This document shows positions 31,417 through 40,700 of a stretch of DNA of 42,411 bases, one piece after another (positions within the stretch are counted from its first letter, which is position 1; the number at the start of each line of letters is the position of its first letter). The stretch comes from M55B167 sp046482825. GTDB taxonomy: Bacteria > Verrucomicrobiota > Kiritimatiellia > RFP12 > UBA1067. The stretch lies in contig JAWOEI010000035.1 in NCBI GenBank assembly GCA_046482825.1, positions 1 to 42,411 of the forward strand, written 5' to 3'. The notes beneath the pieces are model-generated. The model was given only the letters and a program-made list of their open reading frames with translations, was not told the origin of the DNA and ran no database searches. The position numbers and the translations under genes were made by a program.

Positions 31417-32568
31417 TTATGATGTGAGTATCAGCTCTCTGAAGCGGTTAAAAAGATAGTGGGAATCATGCGGCCCGGGAGCTGCTTCAGGATGATACTG
31501 CACCGAGAATGCTGGTTCAGTCCTGTGGGCCATGCCTTCAACTGTATTGTCGTTGAGATTGATGTGTGTCACTTCGACTGCGACTCTGTCGAGTGAATTC
31601 ATATCCACCATGAAGTTATGATTTTGTGATGTGATTTCAATCTTTCCCGTCGCCAGCTCTTTGACCGGATGATTGCAGCCGTGATGGCCGAATTTCAGAC
31701 GCCGGGTTTTTCCGCCCAGCGCCAGGCCGAGAAGCTGGTGCCCCAGGCATATGCCCATCAGAGGCACTTTGCCGACCAGCTTTTTAATGTTGCCGATTGC
31801 GTAGAGAAGTGCCGCCGGATCAGCCGGACCGTTGGCCAGAAAAACTCCCGCTGGTTTCATAGCCAGAACCTCTTCAGCAGATGTTTTTGACGGAACAACG
31901 GTAATTTTCATTCCTTCCTGGCGTAATCGGCGCAGAATGTTGAATTTGATGCCGAAGTCATAAGCTATAACAGGAAGCTCCGCCGGTGGTAAGGGGTTTT
32001 CCGTCAGTCCCCAGGATGCGGACATGGTTCCGTCAGGATCAAATTCGTAAATCTTGTCCGTCGAAACCCGGGATGCGTAGTCCTGTCCGTCAAGACCTTC
32101 CCATTCCAGAGCGCGTCTGATACCTGCTTCATGGCTGATGTCGCCCGTTGTGCAGATATATCCACGCAATGTGCCGCAGTTACGCAGTTTTATGGTCAGT
32201 GCGCGGGTGTCGATTCCTGCCAGTGCGGGAATTCCGGATCTGATCAGAGCTTGTTTAAGACTCTCTTCAGACCGCCAGCTGCTGGGTTCGTTGTAGTGAT
32301 GAACAATCAGGCCTTCCGGACGCAATTTGATGGATTCGGCATCAGGGGCGTTGAAGCCGGTGTTGCCTGTTTCCGGTGCCGTAAGTGTCACAATCTGTCC
32401 GGCGTATGAAGGGTCGGTCATAATTTCTTCGTAGCCGGGAGTGCCGGTGTTGAAAACAACTTCGCCCGGTTTATCGATTTCAGCACCGAATGACCATCCC
32501 GGATATACCGTTCCGTCCGCCAGTGCCAGAAAAGCCTTCTTTTCCCGTTTTTCTTTCCAGTTGTACAT
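31417..32568 (-). CDS. carA: Carbamoyl-phosphate synthase small (glutaminase) subunit
   Basis: A 383-residue class I glutamine amidotransferase subunit that hydrolyses glutamine and passes ammonia to CarB for pyrimidine and arginine synthesis. The N-terminal CPSase small domain (ALADGTVYPGWSFGA, TGTPGYEEIMTDPSY) is followed by the amidotransferase domain with catalytic Cys in MGICLGHQLLGLALGG and His in VQYHPEAAPGPHD. Start ATG at 32568 on the minus strand; no clear Shine-Dalgarno, but the gene begins 18 bases after the carB stop, suggesting translational coupling. The carB-carA order is the reverse of the usual carA-carB. Confidence 0.97.
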   Translation of the reverse strand: MYNWKEKREKKAFLALADGTVYPGWSFGAEIDKPGEVVFNTGTPGYEEIMTDPSYAGQIVTLTAPETGNTGFNAPDAESIKLRPEGLIVHHYNEPSSWRSEESLKQALIRSGIPALAGIDTRALTIKLRNCGTLRGYICTTGDISHEAGIRRALEWEGLDGQDYASRVSTDKIYEFDPDGTMSASWGLTENPLPPAELPVIAYDFGIKFNILRRLRQEGMKITVVPSKTSAEEVLAMKPAGVFLANGPADPAALLYAIGNIKKLVGKVPLMGICLGHQLLGLALGGKTRRLKFGHHGCNHPVKELATGKIEITSQNHNFMVDMNSLDRVAVEVTHINLNDNTVEGMAHRTEPAFSVQYHPEAAPGPHDSHYLFNRFRELILTS

Positions 32569-32586
32569 GTTTTTAATACCAGTTTG

Positions 32587-35500
32587 TCAGTTAATCAGTA
32601 CGTTGTCGCTTCTGTTGGCATTCTCTGTTTTACGTGTGAATTCCTGCAGTGAAAGGACAGCAAAACTTTTCAGTTTTTTCAGACGTTTCAGGCCGTTGAG
32701 TGTGGCCTGCAGTCCGCGGACCGTCGTTGTTATCGGAATGCCGCGGCGTATTGCCTCTGTGCGGATGCTGACTTCATCTCTGGCAGGTCTGGCACCCGAG
32801 GGCACATTGACAATCCACTGAATATCATTTTCGATGATCAGATCCAGGGCATTGGGGCGGCCGTCGGCAATCCGGAACAAAGCCATGGCTTTGATGCCGT
32901 TTTCGCGTAGGATGGAGGCGGTGCCGAGCGTGGCATAAATTCTGTAGCCCATATTCTGCAGTTCACGGGCCGGTTCGATTACAGCTTCTTTTTCATTGTC
33001 TGATACGCTCAGAAAGACGGCGCCTTCAAGTGGAAGCGGTGTGCCCGCACCGAGCTGACTTTTGATATAGGCCATTCCCGGATCAGTGTCTAATCCCAGT
33101 ACTTCGCCGGTGGAGTGCATTTCAGGGGTGAGCATTGCATCGCATCCGGGAAAACGGTTGAACGGGAGTACGGCCTCTTTGTAGGCATAATGAGGAACTG
33201 TGACCTCTTTTGTGAATTCGAGTTCCCGGAGTGTTTTGCCTGCCATCACCAGGGATGCCAGACGTGCCAGGGGCACACCGATGGCTTTGCTTACATAGGG
33301 TATTGTCCGTGAAGCCCGCGGATTGACCTCTATGATGTAAACTTCGTCATTCTGTACGGCATACTGCACATTCATAAGGCCTATCACATTCAGTTCTCTG
33401 GCCAGCGCATGGGTATATTTGCGTATTTCTCCGATGACTTTATCTGAAAGAGTGCGTGGAGGTATGCTACATGCGCTGTCACCGGAGTGAACTCCGGCTT
33501 TTTCAACATGTTCCATGATGGCTCCGAGAACCTGGATTTCTCCGTCGGAAATGCAGTCCACGTCAACTTCAACAGCACCCTCTAAAAATTTATCTATGAG
33601 CATTGGACGTTCTCCGGAGGCTTCCAGAGCTTCATGCGCGAAATCATAGAAGGATTCCTCGTCATGTACTATCGCCATGGCCCGGCCGCCCAGAACAAAA
33701 GAGGGACGTACCAGAACCGGGAACCCTATTTTACGAGCAATTTCCAGGGCGTCTTCATAGTTGGTGGCTGTGGCATTATCAGGCTGGCGCACACCTATTT
33801 TTTTGGCCAGCTGCTTGAAAAATTCTCTCTCCTCCGCTTTTTCGATGTTTTCAGGTGAGGTGCCTATTACATTGACTCCGTTGGCAGTCAGAGCTGTTGC
33901 TAGGTTGAGCGGCGTCTGTCCGCCGAACTGCACGATTACTCCGTCGCATTTCTCCCGCTTGTATATGGCCAGAACATCTTCCAGGGTGACCGGTTCAAAG
34001 TAGAGCTTGTCTGATGTGTCGTAGTCGGTGGAAACGGTTTCCGGATTGGAGTTGACCATAATGGTTTCAAAACCCGCTTCGCGTAAAGCGTAACAGGCAT
34101 GAACACAGCAATAGTCAAACTCTATGCCCTGTCCTATCCGGTTGGGGCCGCCACCGAGTATCATAATCTTTTTCCGCGGCTTCGGGGATTCATCCAGATC
34201 GGCTATGTCCCCGGCGGCTGACCATGTGGAGTAGAAGTAGGGGGTGTATGCCTTGAATTCAGCTGCGCAGGTGTCAACCAGTCCGTACACCGGGATGATA
34301 TTCATCTTTTCACGCAGGGCCCGCACATCATCTTCATCGGCGTTCAGCAGACCGGCAATCTGGTGATCGGAAAAGCCGAACTCTTTGATCTGCTGCAAAA
34401 GGGCGATGTCATTCTCAAGTGCTTTCAGTGTTCCCGCCTTGCGGATTTCATCTTCAAAGGCCGTCAGTTCATGCAGCTGGGCAAGGAACCAGCGGTCGAT
34501 TGCAGTGAGAGCATAGAGCCTGTCAACACTCCAGCCCCGTACAAAGGCTTCGCAAATGTAGAATATGCGCGGCGGGCCGGGATATTCAAGCTCCCGAATC
34601 AGCTCCTCATCTGAACATGAACCGATCTTATTTCCGCAGCCGTCAAAACCGTGACTGCCGATTTCAAGAGATCTCAGCGCTTTCTGTATGGATTGCTGAA
34701 ATGTTCTTCCTATGGCCATGGTTTCGCCGACGGATTTCATCTGGGTGGTCAGACGTGGATCTGAGCCGGGAAACTTTTCAAAAGCGAAGCGCGGTATTTT
34801 AGTGACCACATAATCCAGTGCCGGTTCAAAACAGGCAGGGGTTTCACGGGTGATATCATTGCGCAGTTCATCCAGAGTGTAACCCACCGCAAGTTTCGCG
34901 GCAATGCGCGCAATCGGGAAACCGGTTGCCTTGGAGGCCAGCGCCGAGGAGCGGCTTACGCGAGGGTTCATTTCTATGACAACCAGACGGCCGTTCTCCG
35001 GATTGATGGCAAACTGGACGTTGGAACCTCCGGTTTCAACACCGATTACACGCATAACCTCAAGCGAAGCGTCGCGGAGACGCTGGTATTCACGGTCTGT
35101 AAGTGTCATTGCCGGAGCAACTGTAATACTGTCACCGGTATGCACTCCCATTGGATCAAAGTTTTCTATGCAGCAGATGATGGAGGCGTTGTCATTTTTG
35201 TCACGCATCACTTCCATCTCAAACTCTTTCCAACCCAAAACTGATTCCTCTATAAGAATTTCGCTGACAGGACTCAGATCTATTCCGTTGGAGCAGATTG
35301 CTTCAAATTCATCACTGCTGTAGGCAATGCCTCCTCCGCTGCCGCCCAGTGTGAAAGCCGGACGGATGATAACCGGAAATGTTCCTATCTGCTGCTGTAC
35401 ATCCCATGCCTCACGCAGATTACGGGCAGTTCCGCTGAGCGGTACGTCGAGATTGATCTCTTTCATCGCGTCTTTGAAAAGCTGCCTGTCCTCCGCCTTG

Positions 35501-35871
35501 CGTATTACTTCTGCGTCAGCCCCTATCATGTCAACCTGATACCGCTCGAGAATGCCTGCGTCAGCCAGATCTACAGCTAGATTCAGCGCTGTTTGTCCGC
35601 CCAGTGTCGGCAGAAGTGCGTCTGGACGTTCGCGCCTGATGATTTCATGAAGTATTTCCACGGAAAGAGGTTCTATGTAGGTGCGGTCCGCGAATTCCGG
35701 GTCTGTCATGATGGTGGCCGGATTACTGTTGACCAGAACGACCTCATAGCCCTCTTCACGCAGCGCTTTGCAGGCCTGGGCTCCTGAATAGTCGAATTCA
35801 CACGCCTGCCCGATAACTATCGGCCCGGCTCCTGTAATCATGATTTTAGAAATGTCTGTTCTTTTAGGCAT
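32587..35871 (-). CDS. carB: Carbamoyl-phosphate synthase large subunit
   Basis: A 1094-residue synthase making carbamoyl phosphate from bicarbonate, ATP and ammonia. It contains two ATP-grasp halves: the first with IIRPAFTLGGSGGGIAY, the second with VLVRPSFVLGGRAMAIV. A C-terminal MGS-like allosteric domain follows (about 950-1070; YATLGTASILRENGIKA, WIVNVPSGA). All expected glycine-rich loops are intact and the length is normal. GGAG lies 9 bases before the ATG at 35871. It is the first gene of a carB-carA operon and is divergent from purF-gltB. Confidence 0.97.
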   Translation of the reverse strand: MPKRTDISKIMITGAGPIVIGQACEFDYSGAQACKALREEGYEVVLVNSNPATIMTDPEFADRTYIEPLSVEILHEIIRRERPDALLPTLGGQTALNLAVDLADAGILERYQVDMIGADAEVIRKAEDRQLFKDAMKEINLDVPLSGTARNLREAWDVQQQIGTFPVIIRPAFTLGGSGGGIAYSSDEFEAICSNGIDLSPVSEILIEESVLGWKEFEMEVMRDKNDNASIICCIENFDPMGVHTGDSITVAPAMTLTDREYQRLRDASLEVMRVIGVETGGSNVQFAINPENGRLVVIEMNPRVSRSSALASKATGFPIARIAAKLAVGYTLDELRNDITRETPACFEPALDYVVTKIPRFAFEKFPGSDPRLTTQMKSVGETMAIGRTFQQSIQKALRSLEIGSHGFDGCGNKIGSCSDEELIRELEYPGPPRIFYICEAFVRGWSVDRLYALTAIDRWFLAQLHELTAFEDEIRKAGTLKALENDIALLQQIKEFGFSDHQIAGLLNADEDDVRALREKMNIIPVYGLVDTCAAEFKAYTPYFYSTWSAAGDIADLDESPKPRKKIMILGGGPNRIGQGIEFDYCCVHACYALREAGFETIMVNSNPETVSTDYDTSDKLYFEPVTLEDVLAIYKREKCDGVIVQFGGQTPLNLATALTANGVNVIGTSPENIEKAEEREFFKQLAKKIGVRQPDNATATNYEDALEIARKIGFPVLVRPSFVLGGRAMAIVHDEESFYDFAHEALEASGERPMLIDKFLEGAVEVDVDCISDGEIQVLGAIMEHVEKAGVHSGDSACSIPPRTLSDKVIGEIRKYTHALARELNVIGLMNVQYAVQNDEVYIIEVNPRASRTIPYVSKAIGVPLARLASLVMAGKTLRELEFTKEVTVPHYAYKEAVLPFNRFPGCDAMLTPEMHSTGEVLGLDTDPGMAYIKSQLGAGTPLPLEGAVFLSVSDNEKEAVIEPARELQNMGYRIYATLGTASILRENGIKAMALFRIADGRPNALDLIIENDIQWIVNVPSGARPARDEVSIRTEAIRRGIPITTTVRGLQATLNGLKRLKKLKSFAVLSLQEFTRKTENANRSDNVLIN

Positions 35872-36213
35872 GTACTGCTACTCCGTAGGGGCTGAGTTTC
35901 CGAAATGCAAATGATGTCCGCAAAATCAGTGCCATATGATACATGATCAGGGTAGAGCAGGCTATAAAATTGTTCATATTTACGTTATTACATGGTCCGG
36001 AGAAACATCTGCGCATGAAGTGATTTGGAATCAGAGCTTTGTAATGAGAGCGCAGACAGAGATCCGACAAAATTGCAGCAAAAAATATGACAAAAACGGA
36101 ATAACTTACAAAAATGTAGTGTGTGTGGCGTCCATTTTATGTGTTGGTTTTGTAACTGTCTGCAACAAAAGACCTTATGTTTTTTGGCATGTCGATTGCT
36201 GAATAATCTTTGT
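35872..36213. promoter_or_regulatory. Divergent control region between carB and purF
   Basis: A 342-base AT-rich region with no gene. It must hold both promoters. The word TAGGGGC, seen in the TonB cluster, occurs at 35886. On the purF side, TTGTAA (about 36149-36154) and TTATGT (about 36174-36179) are a loose promoter pair with a 19-base gap. I found no convincing riboswitch fold by eye. Confidence 0.5.
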
Positions 36214-37704
36214 ATGATGATTAAAACCAGGCAGAGTGCGGATGAGATAAGTTCGGAAAAGCCGCATGATCAATGTGGCGTTTTTGCTGTTTACGGTATT
36301 GAACCGGCGGCAATTGCCATATATAACGGGCTTTTCGCTTTGCAGCACCGGGGACAGGAGAGTGCCGGCATGGTTGTCAGCGATGGCAGCGAAATGCGTT
36401 TCTGCAAGGGGATGGGATTGGTCAGCGATGTTTTCAGTGGGGATTTTGCGGAATACCTTCCCGGGCATACAGGTGTGGGACACGTACGTTATTCCACCAC
36501 CGGTGATTCGAGCAATGTGAATGTGCAGCCTTTTCTGGCAAACTGCCGTGACGGAGTATGGGTCACCGCCCATAACGGCAATTTAGTGAATGCCGAGTAT
36601 CTGAGAGACCGCTACCGGAAAAACGGTGCCATTTTCCAGACCTCTACCGACAGTGAAATCTTGCTGCATCAGCTCGCTGCCCCTGCCTTTTTCGGGAGAA
36701 AAGACCGTGTGCGTCAGGCACTGACTGAACTGAGAGGGTCTTTTGCCATTGTCATAGGAAGAAAAAACTGTATTTATGCCGCGCGGGATCCGTGGGGCAT
36801 TAAGCCGCTCTCACTCGGCAGGTTGGGAAAAGGATATGTAATCAGCAGTGAAACCTGTGCCATGCTGCAGATAGGTGCCGAGTTTGTACGTGATGTGGCT
36901 CCCGGTGAGCTGATCAGAATTGATGACAACGGCATACAGAGTATGCGTTTTGCCGATGTGCCCCCGCCTAAGGGTAAGTACGGACAGTGCGTTTTTGAAC
37001 ACATCTACTTCGCCCGTCCGGACAGCATCCTTTTCGGACAGAGCGTTTACAAAGTCCGCTCGGAAATCGGACGTCAGCTTGCCCGTGAGCATCCTGTGGA
37101 TGCTGATATTGTCATACCTATCCCGGACAGCGGCGTTCTGGCCGCCATGGGTTACGCTCATGAAAGCGGCATCCCTTTCGAAATGGGGTTTATCCGGAAT
37201 CATTACGTCGGGCGGACCTTTATCATGCCAACTCAGGGAGCACGCGCGAATTCGGCTGATCTGAAACTTTCCATTGTTCCTGAAGTGGTTGCCGGTAAAA
37301 GAGTAGTTCTGGTGGATGATTCAATTATAAGAGGCAATACAATATGCAAAAGGGTTTCGATTCTGCGTAATGTATGCGGTGCCGCAGAAGTGCATGTGCG
37401 TATAGCATGTCCGCCTACGCGATACCCATGTTACTTCGGTATTGATTTTCCTGATCCCCGTGAACTTGTGGCATCGGGCCGCTCTGTGGAACAGGTTAAG
37501 GAATTAATCGGCGCGGATTCCTGCGGCTATTTAAGCATTAAAGGATTAAGTTCTGTATTGAAAAATCCACAACACTTCTGCATGGGGTGCTTTGACGGCC
37601 GATATGTCTGTGAGACCCATCAGGCCTCAAACAGAAGCTCATTGGGTAAATCCCTGAGCGGCGGAAATATCAGGAACCGTTACAGAAGAAAAATGCAGCC
37701 GTGA
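36214..37704 (+). CDS. purF: Amidophosphoribosyltransferase
   Basis: A 496-residue enzyme for the first step of purine synthesis (PRPP + glutamine to phosphoribosylamine). The glutaminase Cys21 in DQCGVFAVYG follows a 20-residue propeptide, as in the Bacillus-type enzyme. The PRPP loop VVLVDDSIIRGNT is intact. Cysteines in the C-terminal region (PPTRYPCYFG, ADSCGYLSI, HFCMGCFDG) fit the structural [4Fe-4S] cluster of that type. ATG 36214 (or 36217) is chosen; the frame is open to GTG 36121 but that extension is Cys-rich and unlike PurF. No clear Shine-Dalgarno. gltB follows closely, so the two are likely one operon. Confidence 0.95.
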   Translation: MMIKTRQSADEISSEKPHDQCGVFAVYGIEPAAIAIYNGLFALQHRGQESAGMVVSDGSEMRFCKGMGLVSDVFSGDFAEYLPGHTGVGHVRYSTTGDSSNVNVQPFLANCRDGVWVTAHNGNLVNAEYLRDRYRKNGAIFQTSTDSEILLHQLAAPAFFGRKDRVRQALTELRGSFAIVIGRKNCIYAARDPWGIKPLSLGRLGKGYVISSETCAMLQIGAEFVRDVAPGELIRIDDNGIQSMRFADVPPPKGKYGQCVFEHIYFARPDSILFGQSVYKVRSEIGRQLAREHPVDADIVIPIPDSGVLAAMGYAHESGIPFEMGFIRNHYVGRTFIMPTQGARANSADLKLSIVPEVVAGKRVVLVDDSIIRGNTICKRVSILRNVCGAAEVHVRIACPPTRYPCYFGIDFPDPRELVASGRSVEQVKELIGADSCGYLSIKGLSSVLKNPQHFCMGCFDGRYVCETHQASNRSSLGKSLSGGNIRNRYRRKMQP

Positions 37705-37759
37705 AAAAAGGAGTATGCGTAAAAAAACTATCGGTATTTTTGATTATGCAGGAAAACAA

Positions 37760-40700
37760 ATGAGTAAAAACAGAAATAGATATTATCCCCGTAAAAAAGG
37801 AATGTATGATCCCGCATTGGAGAGAGATTCCTGCGGTGTCGGTATGGTCTGCCATCTGAACGGTGAAAAATCACACCGTATCGTTGTGAAGGCTCTTGAA
37901 CTCCTGGCCAACCTCGAGCATCGCGGAGCCACTGGCTATGATCCCGATACCGGTGATGGTGCCGGTATCATGATACAGATACCACATGATTTTTTCAGGT
38001 CAGTTGTTGAGAATATCCCTGAACCCGGAGAATACGGCGTCGGTTCTGTGTTTCTTCCACAGAATACGGACGCGCGTGAGTTCTGTGAAGAAGTGCTCGG
38101 GCAGTGCCTGCGGCAACAGGGCCTTGAGCTTATCACATGGCGCGATGTTCCCGTTGACCCGGATGCCATAGGAGAGCTGGGACGCAGCACAATGCCGTTT
38201 ATCCGGCAGATATTTGCAGGACGGGGTGCCGTGCCTGCGGATGCCCTGAACAGAAAACTGTTTATCGCCCGGAAATTTGCTGAAAATATTATACTGAAGA
38301 GCAACCTGTCTGATGAAGACAAGGATCAGTTCTATCTTTCGAGTCTCTCCTCAAGGTTGATCGTTTACAAAGGTCTGATGCGTTCCTTCCGCGTTGCCCG
38401 ATTCTATCCTGAACTGAATGATCCTCTGGTCAGATCCGGCCTTGCAATCGTTCATCAGCGCTACAGCACCAACACATTCCCGGCATGGCCTCTGGCGCAG
38501 CCTTTCCGCTTTATCAGCCATAACGGTGAAATCAATACTGTCCGCGGTAACATGAACTGGATGAAGGCTCGTCAGGGTTTGTTTGAGTCGGAACTTCTTG
38601 GAAACCACCTGCAGGGACTGTTTCCCATCCTCACCGAAGGCGCCAGTGATTCCGCAGTTATCGATAATGCCATCGAGTTACTCTATCATTCCGGACGTTC
38701 TCTGCCTCATGCCGTGTTGATGCTTATCCCGGAAGCCTGGCATCATCATCAGGAGATGCCTGCTGCCAACCGTGCTTTTTATGAATATCACGCCTGTATA
38801 ATGGAACCGTGGGACGGCCCTGCATCTATTCCTTTCACTGACGGCAAAGTCATCGGTGCGGTGCTTGACCGCAACGGACTGCGCCCTTCAAGATATACCC
38901 TCACCAGAGACGGACTGGTGATCATGGGTTCAGAATCCGGTGTTCTGGAAATTGAGCCCGACAATATTGAACTCCGCGGCCGTCTGCAACCCGGACGTAT
39001 GTTTCTTGTTGACACGGAAAAGGGACGTATTATCGATGATGAGGAGATTAAGGCCGGGCTCGCCGCCACGCAACCTTACAGGCAATGGCTGGACAGAAAT
39101 TTGCTGTGCCTTGATGAGCTGGAAGAACCGGAAGGCGAATCCATGCGGATCGATCTTTCCGTTCAGAAATTGACCGCGCTTCAGCGGCTCTTCGGGTATG
39201 GGCAGGAGGATATTAAAACTGTGCTCGGGCCTATGGCATCAGATGCCGCGGATCCTGTAGTATCCATGGGGAATGATACACCTCTGGCTGTTCTTTCGCA
39301 GCGCTCACGACTGTTCTACGACTATTTCCATCAGCTCTTCGCACAGGTAACAAACCCGCCTCTTGATGCCATGCGGGAAGAGCTTGTCACCTCGCTTTCC
39401 TCCTATATCGGAAGACAGGGTAATCTGCTTGAGGAAAATCCCGGACACTGCCGTGTGCTGCGTGTCAAACAGCCCCTTATTACCGAGAACGAATTGAAAA
39501 AAATTATCTCTACGGAAAATGATGTTATCAGAAGCATCAGACTGGACGCCACATTTGACACCAGAGATAAAACAGACAATGTTCTGGAAAAAACACTGGA
39601 AAAACTTTGTTCCGATGCTGAGAAAGCTGTTCTTAACGGGTGTACGTTTCTGATCCTGTCTGACCGTAACCACAACCGTGATAAAGCCCCTCTCCCTGCA
39701 TTGCTGGCAGTGTCTGCCGTTCATCAGCATCTTATATGTAGACAACTGCGGACTCAGACTGCCCTTGTTCTGGATGCAGGCGATCCGCGGGAAGTGCATC
39801 ATTTCGCCTGCCTGCTGGGTTTCGGCGCTGATGTTATATGCCCCTATCTGGCGTATGCGACCCTGCGCAACATGGCTGGAAGCAGATTCTGCCCCGATGT
39901 TCCGGAAGACAAAGTTTGTGCGCGCTATATCAAGGCGGTGAATAAAGGCCTGCTGAAGGTGATGTCCCGTATGGGTATATCCGCATTGCAGAGCTACAGG
40001 GGAGCCCGGATATTTGAAATAGTCGGGTTGAATACTGCTGTGATAGATCATTACTTCACCGGCACGGTCTCACGCATTGAAGGCGTCGGTCTGCAAAAAC
40101 TCGCGGAAGATTCTCTGCAGCATCACAAAGCTGTTTATTCCGATGCCCGTTCCGGTATGCCCGGAATTTCCGACGGAGGATTCTACCAGTGGCGGCGTGA
40201 CGGTGAAAAACACCTTTATAATCCCGCTACGATAGCCCTGCTACAAGAGGCTGTACGGAAGGGGGATTATCAGCTTTACAAAAAATATGCGGAGCTGGTC
40301 AGCGGCGAACAGTCGGACCTCTGCACTTTACGCGGCCTCTTTAAATTGAAAAAAGCGGCTCAGCCTGTGCCTGTAAACGAGGTCGAATCATGGGAATCAA
40401 TCGTCAGACGTTTTAAAACCGGAGCTATGTCTTACGGTTCAATCAGCGGTGTTGCTCATGAAACCCTCGCGATCGCCATGAACCGCATCGGCGGCTGCAG
40501 CAACAGCGGTGAGGGAGGCGAGAATGCTGAGCGTTTTACTCCTGATAAGAACGGTGATTGGCGTATGAGTAAAATCAAACAGGTAGCCTCCGGACGTTTC
40601 GGTGTTACCAGTCACTATCTGACCAATGCCCGGGAACTGCAGATTAAAATGGCCCAGGGTGCTAAGCCTGGTGAGGGAGGACAACTGCCGGGCGAGAAGG

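Noticed and set aside
36121..36213. N-terminal extension of purF from GTG 36121
   Set aside because: The extra residues are Cys-rich and unlike any PurF; the normal short propeptide starts at ATG 36214.
35872..36213. Glutamine or purine riboswitch before purF
   Set aside because: No recognisable conserved core or convincing stem arrangement by eye; a covariance search would settle it.
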